Assembly (NCBI GenBank): GCA_019312705.1
Contig: JAFDCW010000025.1
Span: 1-13,905 of the forward strand
Direction: 5' to 3'
Source of the DNA: Deltaproteobacteria bacterium
GTDB taxonomy: Bacteria; Myxococcota; Polyangia; Polyangiales; B10-G4
Length of the DNA: 13,905 nt
The number at the start of each line of letters is the position of its first letter. Position 1 is the stretch's first letter. Of the stretch, positions 1 to 7,391 are shown one piece after another. Under the pieces are notes generated by a model. The model searched no databases. It was given only the letters and a program-made list of their open reading frames with translations, and had not been told where the DNA came from. The position numbers and the translations under genes were made by a program.

Positions 1-870
1 GCCCTCGGCCGGTCGTTCGTGCCCGCCTTGCTGCTCGGCTACGAAGATCTCGAGATCGAGCTACGCGCCTTCCAGACGCAGGGCGTCGGCGTCACCCTCA
101 TCCAGCTCGAGGACTGGAACGGCGAGGACGACGATTCCCAGGTGACGGCGGTGCTCAGCCAGTCGGTGTTCGGGACCTCGATGGACCCCGGCGAATTCGA
201 TGAGTGGAGCATCGAGGGGTCGACGTTGCGTATCGACGGTGACGTCTGGCCCTTCCCCAACTGGGATGGAAACGACCTCTGGTGGGCCCGGGACGACAAT
301 TTTCTCGGCGCGGACCCGACGAGGCCCCGGGTCCGTGATGACAACGCGTACGTCTCTGACCGCACCGTCGTGATGGCTCTCCAGGACCGGTTTCCGATCA
401 TCTTCGGCGGCGACCAACGAGCGGTCCTGTTCCTCCTGACCGACGCGACGGCGACGATCAAGATCGCCCCCGACAACCAAACTATCGAGTCCATGACCAT
501 CGCCGGGCGCTTTTCGGTCAACGACGTGCTCTCTACGTTGGGCCCCGCCGGGTACTGCCCCGGGACCGAGGACTACCAGTTGACCGAGCGACTGCTCGAG
601 CTCGCCGCGGACATCCGGGCGGTCCGGGGATCTGGCGGCACCGGAGCGATCTGCGACGCTGTGAGCGTCGGGCTCCTCTACGAAAACGGCATTCGTGCGA
701 CGTTCGGCGGCATCGCCGTAGGCGTCGGCATTCCTGACCACTGCACGAGTATGCCCGACGGCGGCACAGACGGCGGGACCGACGGCGGCACGATGGATGG
801 CGGCGTGAGTGACTCGGGGGCTGGGGATTCCAGCGCCGCCATGGATTCGGGCGTTCCCGACGCCGGCTGA
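1..870 (+). CDS. Partial secreted-type protein of unknown function with DGG-repeat C-terminus
   Basis: The reading frame is open from base 1 and ends at TGA 868-870, so the 5' end lies outside the window. A GTG at 19 is the first possible start but is probably internal, because the frame continues upstream as ALGRSF and no signal peptide is visible. About 240 residues look like a folded acidic domain with three Cys (YCPG, AICDA, DHCTS). The last ~40 residues are a low-complexity tail of DGGTDGGT and DSG/DAG units. Tails and linkers like this are common in exported myxobacterial proteins, so an envelope or outer-surface location is inferred. I do not recognise the family. The gene converges on the nucleotidase gene, with 15 nt between the stops and no clear terminator hairpin there. 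Confidence 0.7.
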   Translation, partial: ALGRSFVPALLLGYEDLEIELRAFQTQGVGVTLIQLEDWNGEDDDSQVTAVLSQSVFGTSMDPGEFDEWSIEGSTLRIDGDVWPFPNWDGNDLWWARDDNFLGADPTRPRVRDDNAYVSDRTVVMALQDRFPIIFGGDQRAVLFLLTDATATIKIAPDNQTIESMTIAGRFSVNDVLSTLGPAGYCPGTEDYQLTERLLELAADIRAVRGSGGTGAICDAVSVGLLYENGIRATFGGIAVGVGIPDHCTSMPDGGTDGGTDGGTMDGGVSDSGAGDSSAAMDSGVPDAG

Positions 871-885
871 ACATTCCGACCCGCG

Positions 886-2646
886 CTACTCGCAGGTGAC
901 CGGCCGAGGGCCTGGCAGCACGATCCGCTGCCCTCGGGGGTCGAGCCGTCGCCCGGCTCGAATCTGCCCCAGTTCGGTCAGGCGATCCGCTATCTGGTCA
1001 CGCATCGTCTCGCCCTCGTCGAGGGTGGCCCTTCCCTCGCGCCAGGCCGCCTCGAGGACGGAGTCGCCGCCGGTGACCAGGAAGTCGCTCGTGGCCACGG
1101 TCAGCTCTTCGTCGTCGCGAATGCGGCGGCCGTTATCCCGGCGCAGCTCCACAGCCATCTCGCCTCGGCGGCAGGTCACCCGGGCCCGGAAGCCCGAAAT
1201 CGAGTAGATCGAGCGCCTGCCCAGCGCCGTTCGGCGCACGATGGCCGCCAACTCGGCGCCGGTGATCGTCGCTCTGGCGAAGCGGTTGTCGAAGGGGAAG
1301 ACCCGGTGGAGTTCTCCATAGGTGAGGGGGCCTGGGTCGATCCCGTTGCGGATCCCGCCGCCGTTCATGAGGCCCACGTCGGCGCCCTCGATGCTCGCGC
1401 GGATCACGTCGGCGAGGAGGTTTCCGATCGCCGACTCCTCGTCGATGACGTGGGGAAAGTCGCCGTGGACCTCGACGCCCAGGTCCCGGGACTCGACGCT
1501 CGCGGCCTGCTCGAGGAAGGGGGCGATGACCGCGGCGACGTCTTCCTCGCGCACCACCTGCGCTCCTTCGTACTCCCCGGTGTTGCAGGTTTCAAAGGGG
1601 GCGCCCCGGTCTTCGCAGACGAAGCGCGGAGCGTGAACCTGAACGTCCTCGACCTCTCCGGTTGACCGGGACACGACGAAGTCGACGCGCCCAAAGGCGA
1701 TACCGTACGAGTAGGACTCGATGATGGGGATGCCGTTGACGACGTGGGCCACGCCCCGGTGGGTGTGGCCGGCGACGATGAGGTTCACGGCGGACTCCGG
1801 CAGCGCCTCGGCGACCTCGAAGATCTCCTGGCTGTCGTCGCAGGTCGACGCGTCCGTCGGGTCCGAGCAGTCCTCGCACTTGCCGCCGGCGTGGGATGCG
1901 ACGACGACGAGCTGGGCCCCCGCGGACCGCAGTCGGCTCGCTTCCCGGACGATGGTATCGGCGAGGGGAGCCATCCGGAGATCGCGCACGTTCCCGGAGA
2001 TCGTCGTGCGCAAGGTCTCCTGGGTGGTGATTCCCACGATGCCGATCTTGACCCCGGCGACCTCGACGATGCGGGTCGCGGGCATGTTCTCGTGCCAGTC
2101 CACGCGCTCCCCGGTCTCGGCGGAGAGGATGTTGGCGGTCAGGATCGGAAAGGCGGCCTCGCCGGCCCGGGCGATGAGCGCCCCTCGGGGGTTGTCCCCT
2201 TCTTCCTGGGGCGTGGTCAGTTCCCCTTCCGGGCCGAAGTCGAACTCGTGGTTGCCGACCGTCGCCGCGGCATAGCCGACCGCGTTCATGCCCGCGATGA
2301 CCGACGCGCCTTCGACGAGGTTCGACTCGAGGGTGCCTTGGAACATGTCGCCGCCGTCTACGACGAGCACACCGCCGTCGTCGGCCCGCGCCGCCCGGAG
2401 ATTCCTGAGGTAACCCGCGAGCAGGGGCAGGGCGCGGATGTGGCCGTGCAGGTCGTTGGTGCCGACGACGGAGATGGTCACGGGCCCGGTGTCCGGGGCC
2501 TCGTCTTCCGGGGCCTCGACGTCGCGATGCACGTGATCATCGGGGCCGCCGGCCGGCCTCGGTCCACCGCAGGACGCGCCGACCAGGGAGGCCGAGAGCC
2601 CGATCAAGACTGCGCCGAGGAACCACTTCGAGCCCTGTTGGGACAT
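886..2646 (-). CDS. 5'-nucleotidase / UDP-sugar hydrolase family lipoprotein (UshA-like)
   Basis: This 586-aa protein has the two-domain UshA/5'-nucleotidase layout. An N-terminal hydrophobic signal (about 8-24) ends in GASC with Cys26. The lipobox is imperfect, so lipoprotein anchoring is likely but not certain. The metallophosphoesterase domain (~55-340) shows the dimetal ligands in order: NDLHGH (Asp65, His67), DGGD (Asp97/Asp100), GNHEFD (Asn132, His133), SHAGG (His252) and GHTH (His294, His296). The C-terminal substrate domain (~395-560) carries NGGGIRNGI and the VFPFDN segment. The family hydrolyses 5'-nucleotides and often UDP-sugars outside the cytoplasm to salvage nucleosides and phosphate. 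The exact substrate cannot be read from sequence. A short Cys-containing insert (Cys257, Cys260, Cys269) follows the His252 motif. The ATG at 2646 fits the signal peptide, though the ribosome site is weak. It is transcribed alone, divergent from the next lipoprotein. Confidence 0.93.
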   Translation of the reverse strand: MSQQGSKWFLGAVLIGLSASLVGASCGGPRPAGGPDDHVHRDVEAPEDEAPDTGPVTISVVGTNDLHGHIRALPLLAGYLRNLRAARADDGGVLVVDGGDMFQGTLESNLVEGASVIAGMNAVGYAAATVGNHEFDFGPEGELTTPQEEGDNPRGALIARAGEAAFPILTANILSAETGERVDWHENMPATRIVEVAGVKIGIVGITTQETLRTTISGNVRDLRMAPLADTIVREASRLRSAGAQLVVVASHAGGKCEDCSDPTDASTCDDSQEIFEVAEALPESAVNLIVAGHTHRGVAHVVNGIPIIESYSYGIAFGRVDFVVSRSTGEVEDVQVHAPRFVCEDRGAPFETCNTGEYEGAQVVREEDVAAVIAPFLEQAASVESRDLGVEVHGDFPHVIDEESAIGNLLADVIRASIEGADVGLMNGGGIRNGIDPGPLTYGELHRVFPFDNRFARATITGAELAAIVRRTALGRRSIYSISGFRARVTCRRGEMAVELRRDNGRRIRDDEELTVATSDFLVTGGDSVLEAAWREGRATLDEGETMRDQIADRLTELGQIRAGRRLDPRGQRIVLPGPRPVTCE

Positions 2647-2860
2647 GGCGGAAGCCTACCCTCGGGGGAGGCGACGGACCAACGGAACCTGGTCTCCCTG
2701 ACGACCGGGGCCCGGATCGAGTAGTTTGGTGCCGGGCAACGGGTCCAATCTCGAAACGACCATGCTGCCCGCACCGGAAGCCCTCGCCGTCGCCGAGCGA
2801 TCGCGTGTATGAAAATGGCACGTCGCGGAGGGGCGCCGGGGCCGCTATCCTTCGTTCCCT

Positions 2861-3346
2861 ATGAAGCGTGCCCTCCGGCGGCTCCGGCCGCTCTCTTCGT
2901 CATTCGTCTTTGCCCTCTCTCTTCTGTGCTCTCTGTCGGCCTGCGCCAGCGACGCTGAGGAATGCACAGACTGCGTTTGCCCTGGCGGTGAGGTGCTCAC
3001 CGAAGACCTCTTCGATGTCGTCGGCCTCTACACCACGAGCGGTTTGCCCGTCGCGGTCCTGCGCTTCGACTTCGCCGGCGACTGCCTCGGAAGCGGCGAG
3101 CAGGCTTTCGTCGTTTATCGGACCTCGACCCTCGAGGTAGCCACCGCCGTCGACATCGACGACTTCCGCGCGCCGCGGCACGTGCCCGGGTCGTTCCGTT
3201 ACGAATACGATGTCGAGGCTGTTGCCATCGTGGCCCGCCAAGTTGCCGCCGATGCCGTCGACCTGACCTTCGACGACGGCAGCGATACGCCACTCACAGC
3301 GCGCTGCGAGGTGGCCGCGGGCGTGATCACCTGCACGGCGATGTAG
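2861..3346 (+). CDS. Small predicted lipoprotein, function unknown
   Basis: This 161-aa protein begins with a basic n-region (KRALRRLRP), a hydrophobic stretch and a good lipobox LSAC, with lipid-modified Cys28 expected. Directly after comes a Cys cluster (CTDCVCPGG: Cys35, Cys38, Cys40), followed by a probable beta-rich domain with Cys75, Cys149 and Cys158. Six Cys in the mature part besides the lipidated one suggest disulfides in the periplasm or outer membrane. I do not recognise the family. The start is chosen from the signal peptide. No clear Shine-Dalgarno precedes it within 15 nt. It is divergent from the nucleotidase gene (214-nt gap) and 137 nt upstream of the YceI-like gene, so an operon is possible but not shown. 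Confidence 0.75.
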   Translation: MKRALRRLRPLSSSFVFALSLLCSLSACASDAEECTDCVCPGGEVLTEDLFDVVGLYTTSGLPVAVLRFDFAGDCLGSGEQAFVVYRTSTLEVATAVDIDDFRAPRHVPGSFRYEYDVEAVAIVARQVAADAVDLTFDDGSDTPLTARCEVAAGVITCTAM

Positions 3347-3470
3347 CGGTTGGTACGCCGCGGGCCGTGGGCGCCTTCCCGGGAGTCCGGGGGGCCTGCC
3401 GTAACACTTCCAGTGCGCTTGCGTATCTGGGCCGATGCGTCGACGATGCGCTCCACTCTGCTCGACGACT

Positions 3471-3478
3471 TAGGAGGT
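3471..3478 (+). promoter_or_regulatory. Strong Shine-Dalgarno for the YceI-like gene
   Basis: TAGGAGGT lies 5 nt before ATG 3484. This fixes the start of the YceI-like lipoprotein at 3484 and argues against the in-frame GTG 117 nt upstream (3367). Confidence 0.85.
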
Positions 3479-3483
3479 CTCTG

Positions 3484-4410
3484 ATGCGATGGACTCGGAT
3501 GAATGCGGGCTCGGCGATGATGGTCCTTTGTCTTGCGGCGATCTCACCCCTGGTTCTGGGCGCCTGCGACGACGAGCCAGAGGCGCCCCTCGAAGCGCCC
3601 CTCGAAGCCCCCGAGGCTCCGGAACTCTCGGCGACGTTGCGCACGTTTTCTATCGACCGGAGCACGAGCGCCGTCGACTTCCTGATGCAAGCCCCCCTCG
3701 AAAACATCCACGGGGTCGTGCCGCGGTCCATGGAGGGGGAACTCTTCGTCGACCTCGCCGACCTGAGCCGGAGCCGCGGGCTCATCAAGGTCGACATCGA
3801 CCCCTTGGAGCTCTTTCAGCGCAAGCGTGAGAGCGAAGATGAGGAGCTCGGCGAAGAGGTGAAGAGCGATACGCAGAACGAGCACGCTCGGACCTGGTTC
3901 CAGATCTCCGAAGACGCCCCCGCCGAGGTTCGCGAGGCCAACCGCTACGCGCAGTTCAACGTGACCCGCATCTCGGACGCGTCAGCGACCAACGTTGTGG
4001 AGATGGACGGAGACAAGCGCACCGTGACGCTGACGGCCCACGGTGACTTCCACCTGCATGGTCACACGGCGCAGAAGTCCGCCCAGCTCGAGCTCGTCTT
4101 CTCCTTCGAGGGCGACCGGGTCCGGTCGATGCGTGTCCGGACCGTCAGTCCCATCACGGTCAGCCTCGCCGAGCATGAGATCCGCCCGCGCTCCGCCTTC
4201 GGCACCCTGGCCCAGGCGACTCTCTCGACCCTCGGCGAGAAGATCGCCGAGGCGGCGCCGATCACTTTCGAAGTCACCGCCAACGCTGGAGACCCCTGCG
4301 AGGACATCCCTGCGATGGACGTGGCGGCCTCGGCGGAGGCCCGGGCCGCTTGTGGGCTCGGAGTGGATGACGAGCCCGGGGAGGGCGGACTTCCGCCGAC
4401 GGGCGGCTGA
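3484..4410 (+). CDS. YceI-like lipoprotein
   Basis: With the start at ATG 3484 the product is 308 aa. It has a signal peptide and a good lipobox LGAC (Cys28), then a Pro/Glu-rich linker with a duplicated PLEAPLEAP unit, then a YceI-like domain. The domain is suggested by FSIDRSTSAVDF, NIHGVVP, GELFVDLADL and the short alternating strands RGLIKVDIDPLEL. YceI proteins are lipocalin-like barrels in the periplasm that bind long amphipathic isoprenoids. The ligand here is unknown. A charged stretch KRESEDEELGEE interrupts the usual core. The C-terminus has two Cys (EDIPAM and AACGLG regions) and a Gly/Glu-rich tail. An upstream GTG at 3367 would add 39 residues lacking signal-peptide character and is rejected. 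The gene lies 93 nt upstream of the Spy-like gene, so a shared envelope-stress role is plausible but inferred. Confidence 0.8.
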   Translation: MRWTRMNAGSAMMVLCLAAISPLVLGACDDEPEAPLEAPLEAPEAPELSATLRTFSIDRSTSAVDFLMQAPLENIHGVVPRSMEGELFVDLADLSRSRGLIKVDIDPLELFQRKRESEDEELGEEVKSDTQNEHARTWFQISEDAPAEVREANRYAQFNVTRISDASATNVVEMDGDKRTVTLTAHGDFHLHGHTAQKSAQLELVFSFEGDRVRSMRVRTVSPITVSLAEHEIRPRSAFGTLAQATLSTLGEKIAEAAPITFEVTANAGDPCEDIPAMDVAASAEARAACGLGVDDEPGEGGLPPTGG

Positions 4411-4503
4411 CGAAGTCGCATGCCTGAAAGGCAATGATCTCGGCGTTCACATTCTCGTAAGGTCTCGGTCGCATTCTTTTGGGGCACCCGAACAGGAGAC
4501 CTC

Positions 4504-4986
4504 ATGCAACGCAGAACCACGATCACCGCCCTGTCCGCTCTGACCGCCCTCTTCTTGCTGCCGGGCCTCGCCGCCGCCCAGAGAGGGCCCGACGGGCCTG
4601 GCCGCCGGGGGGAACCTGACCCCGCCCGCATGCTCGAACGCATGGAGCATCGCCTCGAAGAGATGAAGGCCCCCCTGAACCTCACCCAGCACCAGGAGAC
4701 GCGGATTCGTAGCGCGCTCCGGCGGGGGGCCACCGAAGCCCGTCGGGTCCTCGAGCAACACCCGGACCGCAGTCCCCAGCGCCACGAAGCCATGCGCCAG
4801 GTTCGGTGGCAGACCGACGACCGGGTGCACGCCATCCTCAACTGCGAGCAGCGCGAACGCTTCCGTCGGCTGCGCCGCGAACACCGCCACGAGCGTCGAG
4901 GTGACCGTCACCAACGCCGTCACCGTCGCGGCTCCCGCGGGGGCCAGGGCTCGGGCGCCGGGACGACCCCGGACGGAGGCGTCTGA
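4504..4986 (+). CDS. Periplasmic Spy/CpxP-like LTxxQ-family protein
   Basis: This 160-aa protein has a cleavable signal peptide ending in GLAAAQ (cleavage after about residue 25). The mature part is predicted to be mostly helical and very rich in Arg, Glu and His. It contains the LTxxQ motif LTQHQ (60-64) and a second degenerate copy LNCEQ (112-116), the two-motif pattern of Spy/CpxP/CnrX-type proteins. These proteins are periplasmic chaperones or stress/metal sensors that modulate an adjacent sensor kinase. The C-terminal ~30 residues are Arg/His/Gly-rich (RRHRRGSRGG), which could bind polyanions or metal. That tail is unusual for Spy. AGGAG at 4494-4498 precedes the ATG by 5 nt. The gene sits 25 nt upstream of a response regulator/kinase pair, which supports the CpxP-like reading. 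Confidence 0.8.
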   Translation: MQRRTTITALSALTALFLLPGLAAAQRGPDGPGRRGEPDPARMLERMEHRLEEMKAPLNLTQHQETRIRSALRRGATEARRVLEQHPDRSPQRHEAMRQVRWQTDDRVHAILNCEQRERFRRLRREHRHERRGDRHQRRHRRGSRGGQGSGAGTTPDGGV

Positions 4987-5011
4987 GCCGACTCGTGCCA
5001 TCATCCGGCCC

Positions 5012-5677
5012 ATGGCGGACCGCATTCTCCTGGTCGAGGACGACGAGAAGCTCGGCGCCCAGATCGTCGAACACCTCGAAGGCGCGAGCCTCGTCGTCCG
5101 GTGGCTCAAGGACGGGGATGAGGCTCGGGGCGCCGACCTCGAGTTCATCTCCCTCGTCATCCTCGACCTCATGCTCCCCGGGACCTACGGCATGGACCTC
5201 CTGAAGATTTTTCGAGAGCGCTCGGACGTGCCGGTCTTGATCCTCAGCGCGCGCAACGAGACCGCGGACAAGGTGCGGGGCCTAGAGCTCGGCGCCGATG
5301 ACTACGTGACGAAGCCGTTCTGGCCGGAAGAGCTCGTCGCCCGGGTGACCGCGCGGCTCCGTCGCCCGGTGATGTCCCGGGGCGACTCCCTGACGGTCGG
5401 TCCCTTCGAGCTCGACACCGCCGGGCGGCGGGTCGAGGTCGGCGGTGAGCGCGTCGACCTCACCCCGACCGAGTACGACGTCCTCGAGGCCCTCGCCCGG
5501 CGCCCGGACAACGCCATCACCCGGGCCGCCCTGGCCACGGCGGCCCTCGATCTGGGCTACGAGCGCACCCTCGATGTGCATGTCTCCCGGCTCAGAAAGA
5601 AGCTCGGAGACCACGCGAAGCACATCGAGACGGTCTGGGGAATCGGCTATCGCCTCGCTTCGAAGACCACGGAATGA
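5012..5677 (+). CDS. OmpR/PhoB-family response regulator (CpxR-like by context)
   Basis: This 221-aa two-domain regulator is a DNA-binding transcription factor activated by phosphorylation. The receiver domain (~3-115) has acidic residues Glu9, Asp10 and Asp11, phospho-acceptor Asp52 in LDLMLPG, switch Ser79 and conserved Lys101 in TKPF. The C-terminal winged-helix domain (~125-216) shows LTPTEYDVLEALA, the recognition-helix segment LDVHVSRLRKKL and the closing IETVWGIGYRL. The ATG at 5012 is chosen because it places the first strand (RILLVEDD) at the usual distance. The open frame extends to 4901, but that part is Ala/Arg-rich and overlaps the Spy-like gene. No clear ribosome site precedes 5012, so coupling with the upstream gene is likely. 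Its stop overlaps the kinase start (ATGA). Targets are probably the cluster itself and envelope genes, an inference from Cpx-like organisation. Confidence 0.95.
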   Translation: MADRILLVEDDEKLGAQIVEHLEGASLVVRWLKDGDEARGADLEFISLVILDLMLPGTYGMDLLKIFRERSDVPVLILSARNETADKVRGLELGADDYVTKPFWPEELVARVTARLRRPVMSRGDSLTVGPFELDTAGRRVEVGGERVDLTPTEYDVLEALARRPDNAITRAALATAALDLGYERTLDVHVSRLRKKLGDHAKHIETVWGIGYRLASKTTE

Positions 5678-7224
5678 AGCTCCGGCTCAAGAGCCGCCTC
5701 GCGCTGACCCTGGCCATCGCCATCGTGCCCTTCGCGGTGGTCGTCGCCCTCTTTCAAGTCCGCGCTCAGCGCCTCGCCTTCGAGGAGCAGACGGCGAACC
5801 TCGTCCGCGAGCGCATGCAGACCGGGGAGCGGGTTGCCTGCGAGGCCCAGCCCGACCTATGGCCCGTCGCGTCCCCACCGCCCCGCTTCGCTCGTGGTAA
5901 CCGGACCGGGCGGCGAGGGCGTCCGGACCGCCATGGCCGCGCCAATCGCGGCGGCCGCCGGCGGCTACCCCGAGACCCGGCGCGGGCTCAGCGTCTCTAC
6001 GAACGGCGCATGCAGCGCATCCAGGCCGAGATGGAGCGGCGCGCCCCGGAGCTCGCCTATTACGCCTACGGAGCCGACTTCACCTCGGACAACGCCGCGG
6101 CGCCGGAGTTTCCCGAGGAGCTCCGCCAGGCCCTCGGCGCATCGGAACCCCACGCGAGCCAGGTCACCCCGACCGACCCTCGCATGCACTACATCGCCGC
6201 GCGCATGCCCTGGGGTGATGGCCCCTGCGCCATCGTCATCGTCCGGCGCCCCGGAGTCCCGAGCGCCCAGGTTTTCCGCCGGGCGCTCATGCCTGCTCTC
6301 CTCATGTCGCTGCTCGCGGTGGTCCTCGCGATTTTCGCCGCGGGGCCCATCGTGCGGCGCATCAACCGCCTCACCGCCGCGGTGCGTGCCAACGACGACG
6401 CCCCAGACGCGCGGGTCGCGCTCAAAGGAGGCGACGAAATCGCCGACCTGGCCCGCGCCTTCGATGAGCGGCGCCGGCGAATCGGCGAACAAGTCTCAGC
6501 CCTCGAAGCCAGGGACGAGACGCTGAGCAGCTACGTCGCCAATACGACCCACGACGTCATGCTCCCGCTGACGGTGATCCAGGGCCACCTCTCCTCGGTC
6601 GAGCGCGACCTCGAGGCAGGAAAACAAGTCGACGCCCCCCGCATCACCCAGGCTCTCGAAGAGTGCCACTATCTCGGTTCGCTGGTGCACAACCTCAACG
6701 TCGCAGCGAAGCTCGAGACCGGTGAGGCGGCGGCAGAGATGCACCCCCTCGACCTCGGCGAGGTGGTCGAGCGGGTGTTCGGCCGGAACGCGCCCTACGC
6801 GGGCAAGCGTGATGTGCGCCTGGCCCACGCCGTGCCGGGGGAGCCCACCATGGTGACGGCGGATGTGACCCTCATCGAGCAGGCGGTCGGCAACGTCGTG
6901 CACAATGCCATCCGCTACAACAAGGCGCGGGGCCACGTGGCCGTGGTCCTCGAGGCCGACGACGCCTCGTTTACCTTGAAGGTCATCGACGATGGCCCGG
7001 GGCTTCCGGCGGCGGAGCTCTCTCGGATCACCGAGCGCGGCTATCGCGGAGACCGCGCCCGCTCCCGCCACCCAACCGGGTCCGGCCTCGGCCTCGCCAT
7101 CACCAAAGACGTGTGCATCCGCCACGGCTTCGACCTCACCTTCGACGACCCCGACACAGAAGAAGGCGGCCTCCTAGTAACAATCCAAGGCCCCCTGCGC
7201 CCGGCCCTCACCCAAGACAACTAA
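5674..7224 (+). CDS. Membrane sensor histidine kinase (CpxA-like by context)
   Basis: This 516-aa kinase is the partner of the response regulator just upstream. Its ATG overlaps that stop codon, indicating translational coupling. Transmembrane helices are at ~8-28 and ~204-224, flanking a periplasmic sensor region of about 175 residues. A HAMP-like segment (~225-277) leads to the dimerisation/phosphotransfer helix with His293 in NTTHDVMLPLTVIQGHL. This is a variant H-box with HDVMLP in place of the usual HELRTP. The ATPase domain has the N-box (Asn407/Asn411 in NVVHNAIRYN), G1 (DDGPGLP, ~439-445) and G2 (GSGLGLAI, 469-476), all intact. Residues ~70-112 are extremely Arg-rich (17 of 43), and another frame reads more like protein there, so a compensated frameshift is possible. 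The gene ends 38 nt before a long palindrome. Confidence 0.93.
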   Translation: MKLRLKSRLALTLAIAIVPFAVVVALFQVRAQRLAFEEQTANLVRERMQTGERVACEAQPDLWPVASPPPRFARGNRTGRRGRPDRHGRANRGGRRRLPRDPARAQRLYERRMQRIQAEMERRAPELAYYAYGADFTSDNAAAPEFPEELRQALGASEPHASQVTPTDPRMHYIAARMPWGDGPCAIVIVRRPGVPSAQVFRRALMPALLMSLLAVVLAIFAAGPIVRRINRLTAAVRANDDAPDARVALKGGDEIADLARAFDERRRRIGEQVSALEARDETLSSYVANTTHDVMLPLTVIQGHLSSVERDLEAGKQVDAPRITQALEECHYLGSLVHNLNVAAKLETGEAAAEMHPLDLGEVVERVFGRNAPYAGKRDVRLAHAVPGEPTMVTADVTLIEQAVGNVVHNAIRYNKARGHVAVVLEADDASFTLKVIDDGPGLPAAELSRITERGYRGDRARSRHPTGSGLGLAITKDVCIRHGFDLTFDDPDTEEGGLLVTIQGPLRPALTQDN

Positions 7225-7262
7225 GCAACCACGCGTCCCCAAACCCCAGCCCACTCAGCGGG

Positions 7263-7390
7263 GCCACTGGCGTCCACTTGCGTCAGTCGCCGAGCGCCCC
7301 CGCAGGCGACGGCCGCAGGAATACCAAAGGTATTTCAAGGCCGGCGGCGAGGAGGTAAGCCGGCGAATGGCGTAAGTGGGCGCCAGTGGC
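7263..7390 (+). repeat. 128-nt near-perfect palindrome (long hairpin) between convergent genes
   Basis: The outer arms GCCACTGGCG (7263-7272) and CGCCAGTGGC (7381-7390) are perfect complements. The outer 30 nt on each side (7263-7292 with 7361-7390) differ at only four positions. Three are T/G combinations that pair as G-U in a + strand RNA, and one is a G/A mismatch. The inner part pairs with bulges, including GGCC with GGCC, and the apex is ATACC-AAA-GGTAT. There is no T-tract after either arm and no clear target-site duplication. The element fills the gap from 38 nt after the kinase stop to 1 nt before the stop of the Cys-rich gene. It could be a bidirectional transcription barrier, a structured 3' UTR, or a REP/MITE-like dispersed palindrome. 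Confidence 0.85.
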
Positions 7391-7391
7391 G

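Noticed and set aside
1744..2724. 326-codon open frame on the + strand
   Set aside because: It is antisense to the nucleotidase gene, whose catalytic motifs are all intact on the minus strand.
3367..3483. Upstream start for the YceI-like lipoprotein
   Set aside because: The extension would bury the signal peptide, and TAGGAGGT sits just before ATG 3484.
4421..4433. TGCCT-GAA-AGGCA mini-hairpin after the YceI-like gene as a terminator
   Set aside because: It has only a 5-bp stem and no T-tract, so it is too weak to support.
4901..5011. Longer N-terminus for the response regulator
   Set aside because: The added residues are Ala/Arg/Pro-rich and overlap the Spy-like gene. Receiver domains begin within a few residues of the RILLVEDD strand.
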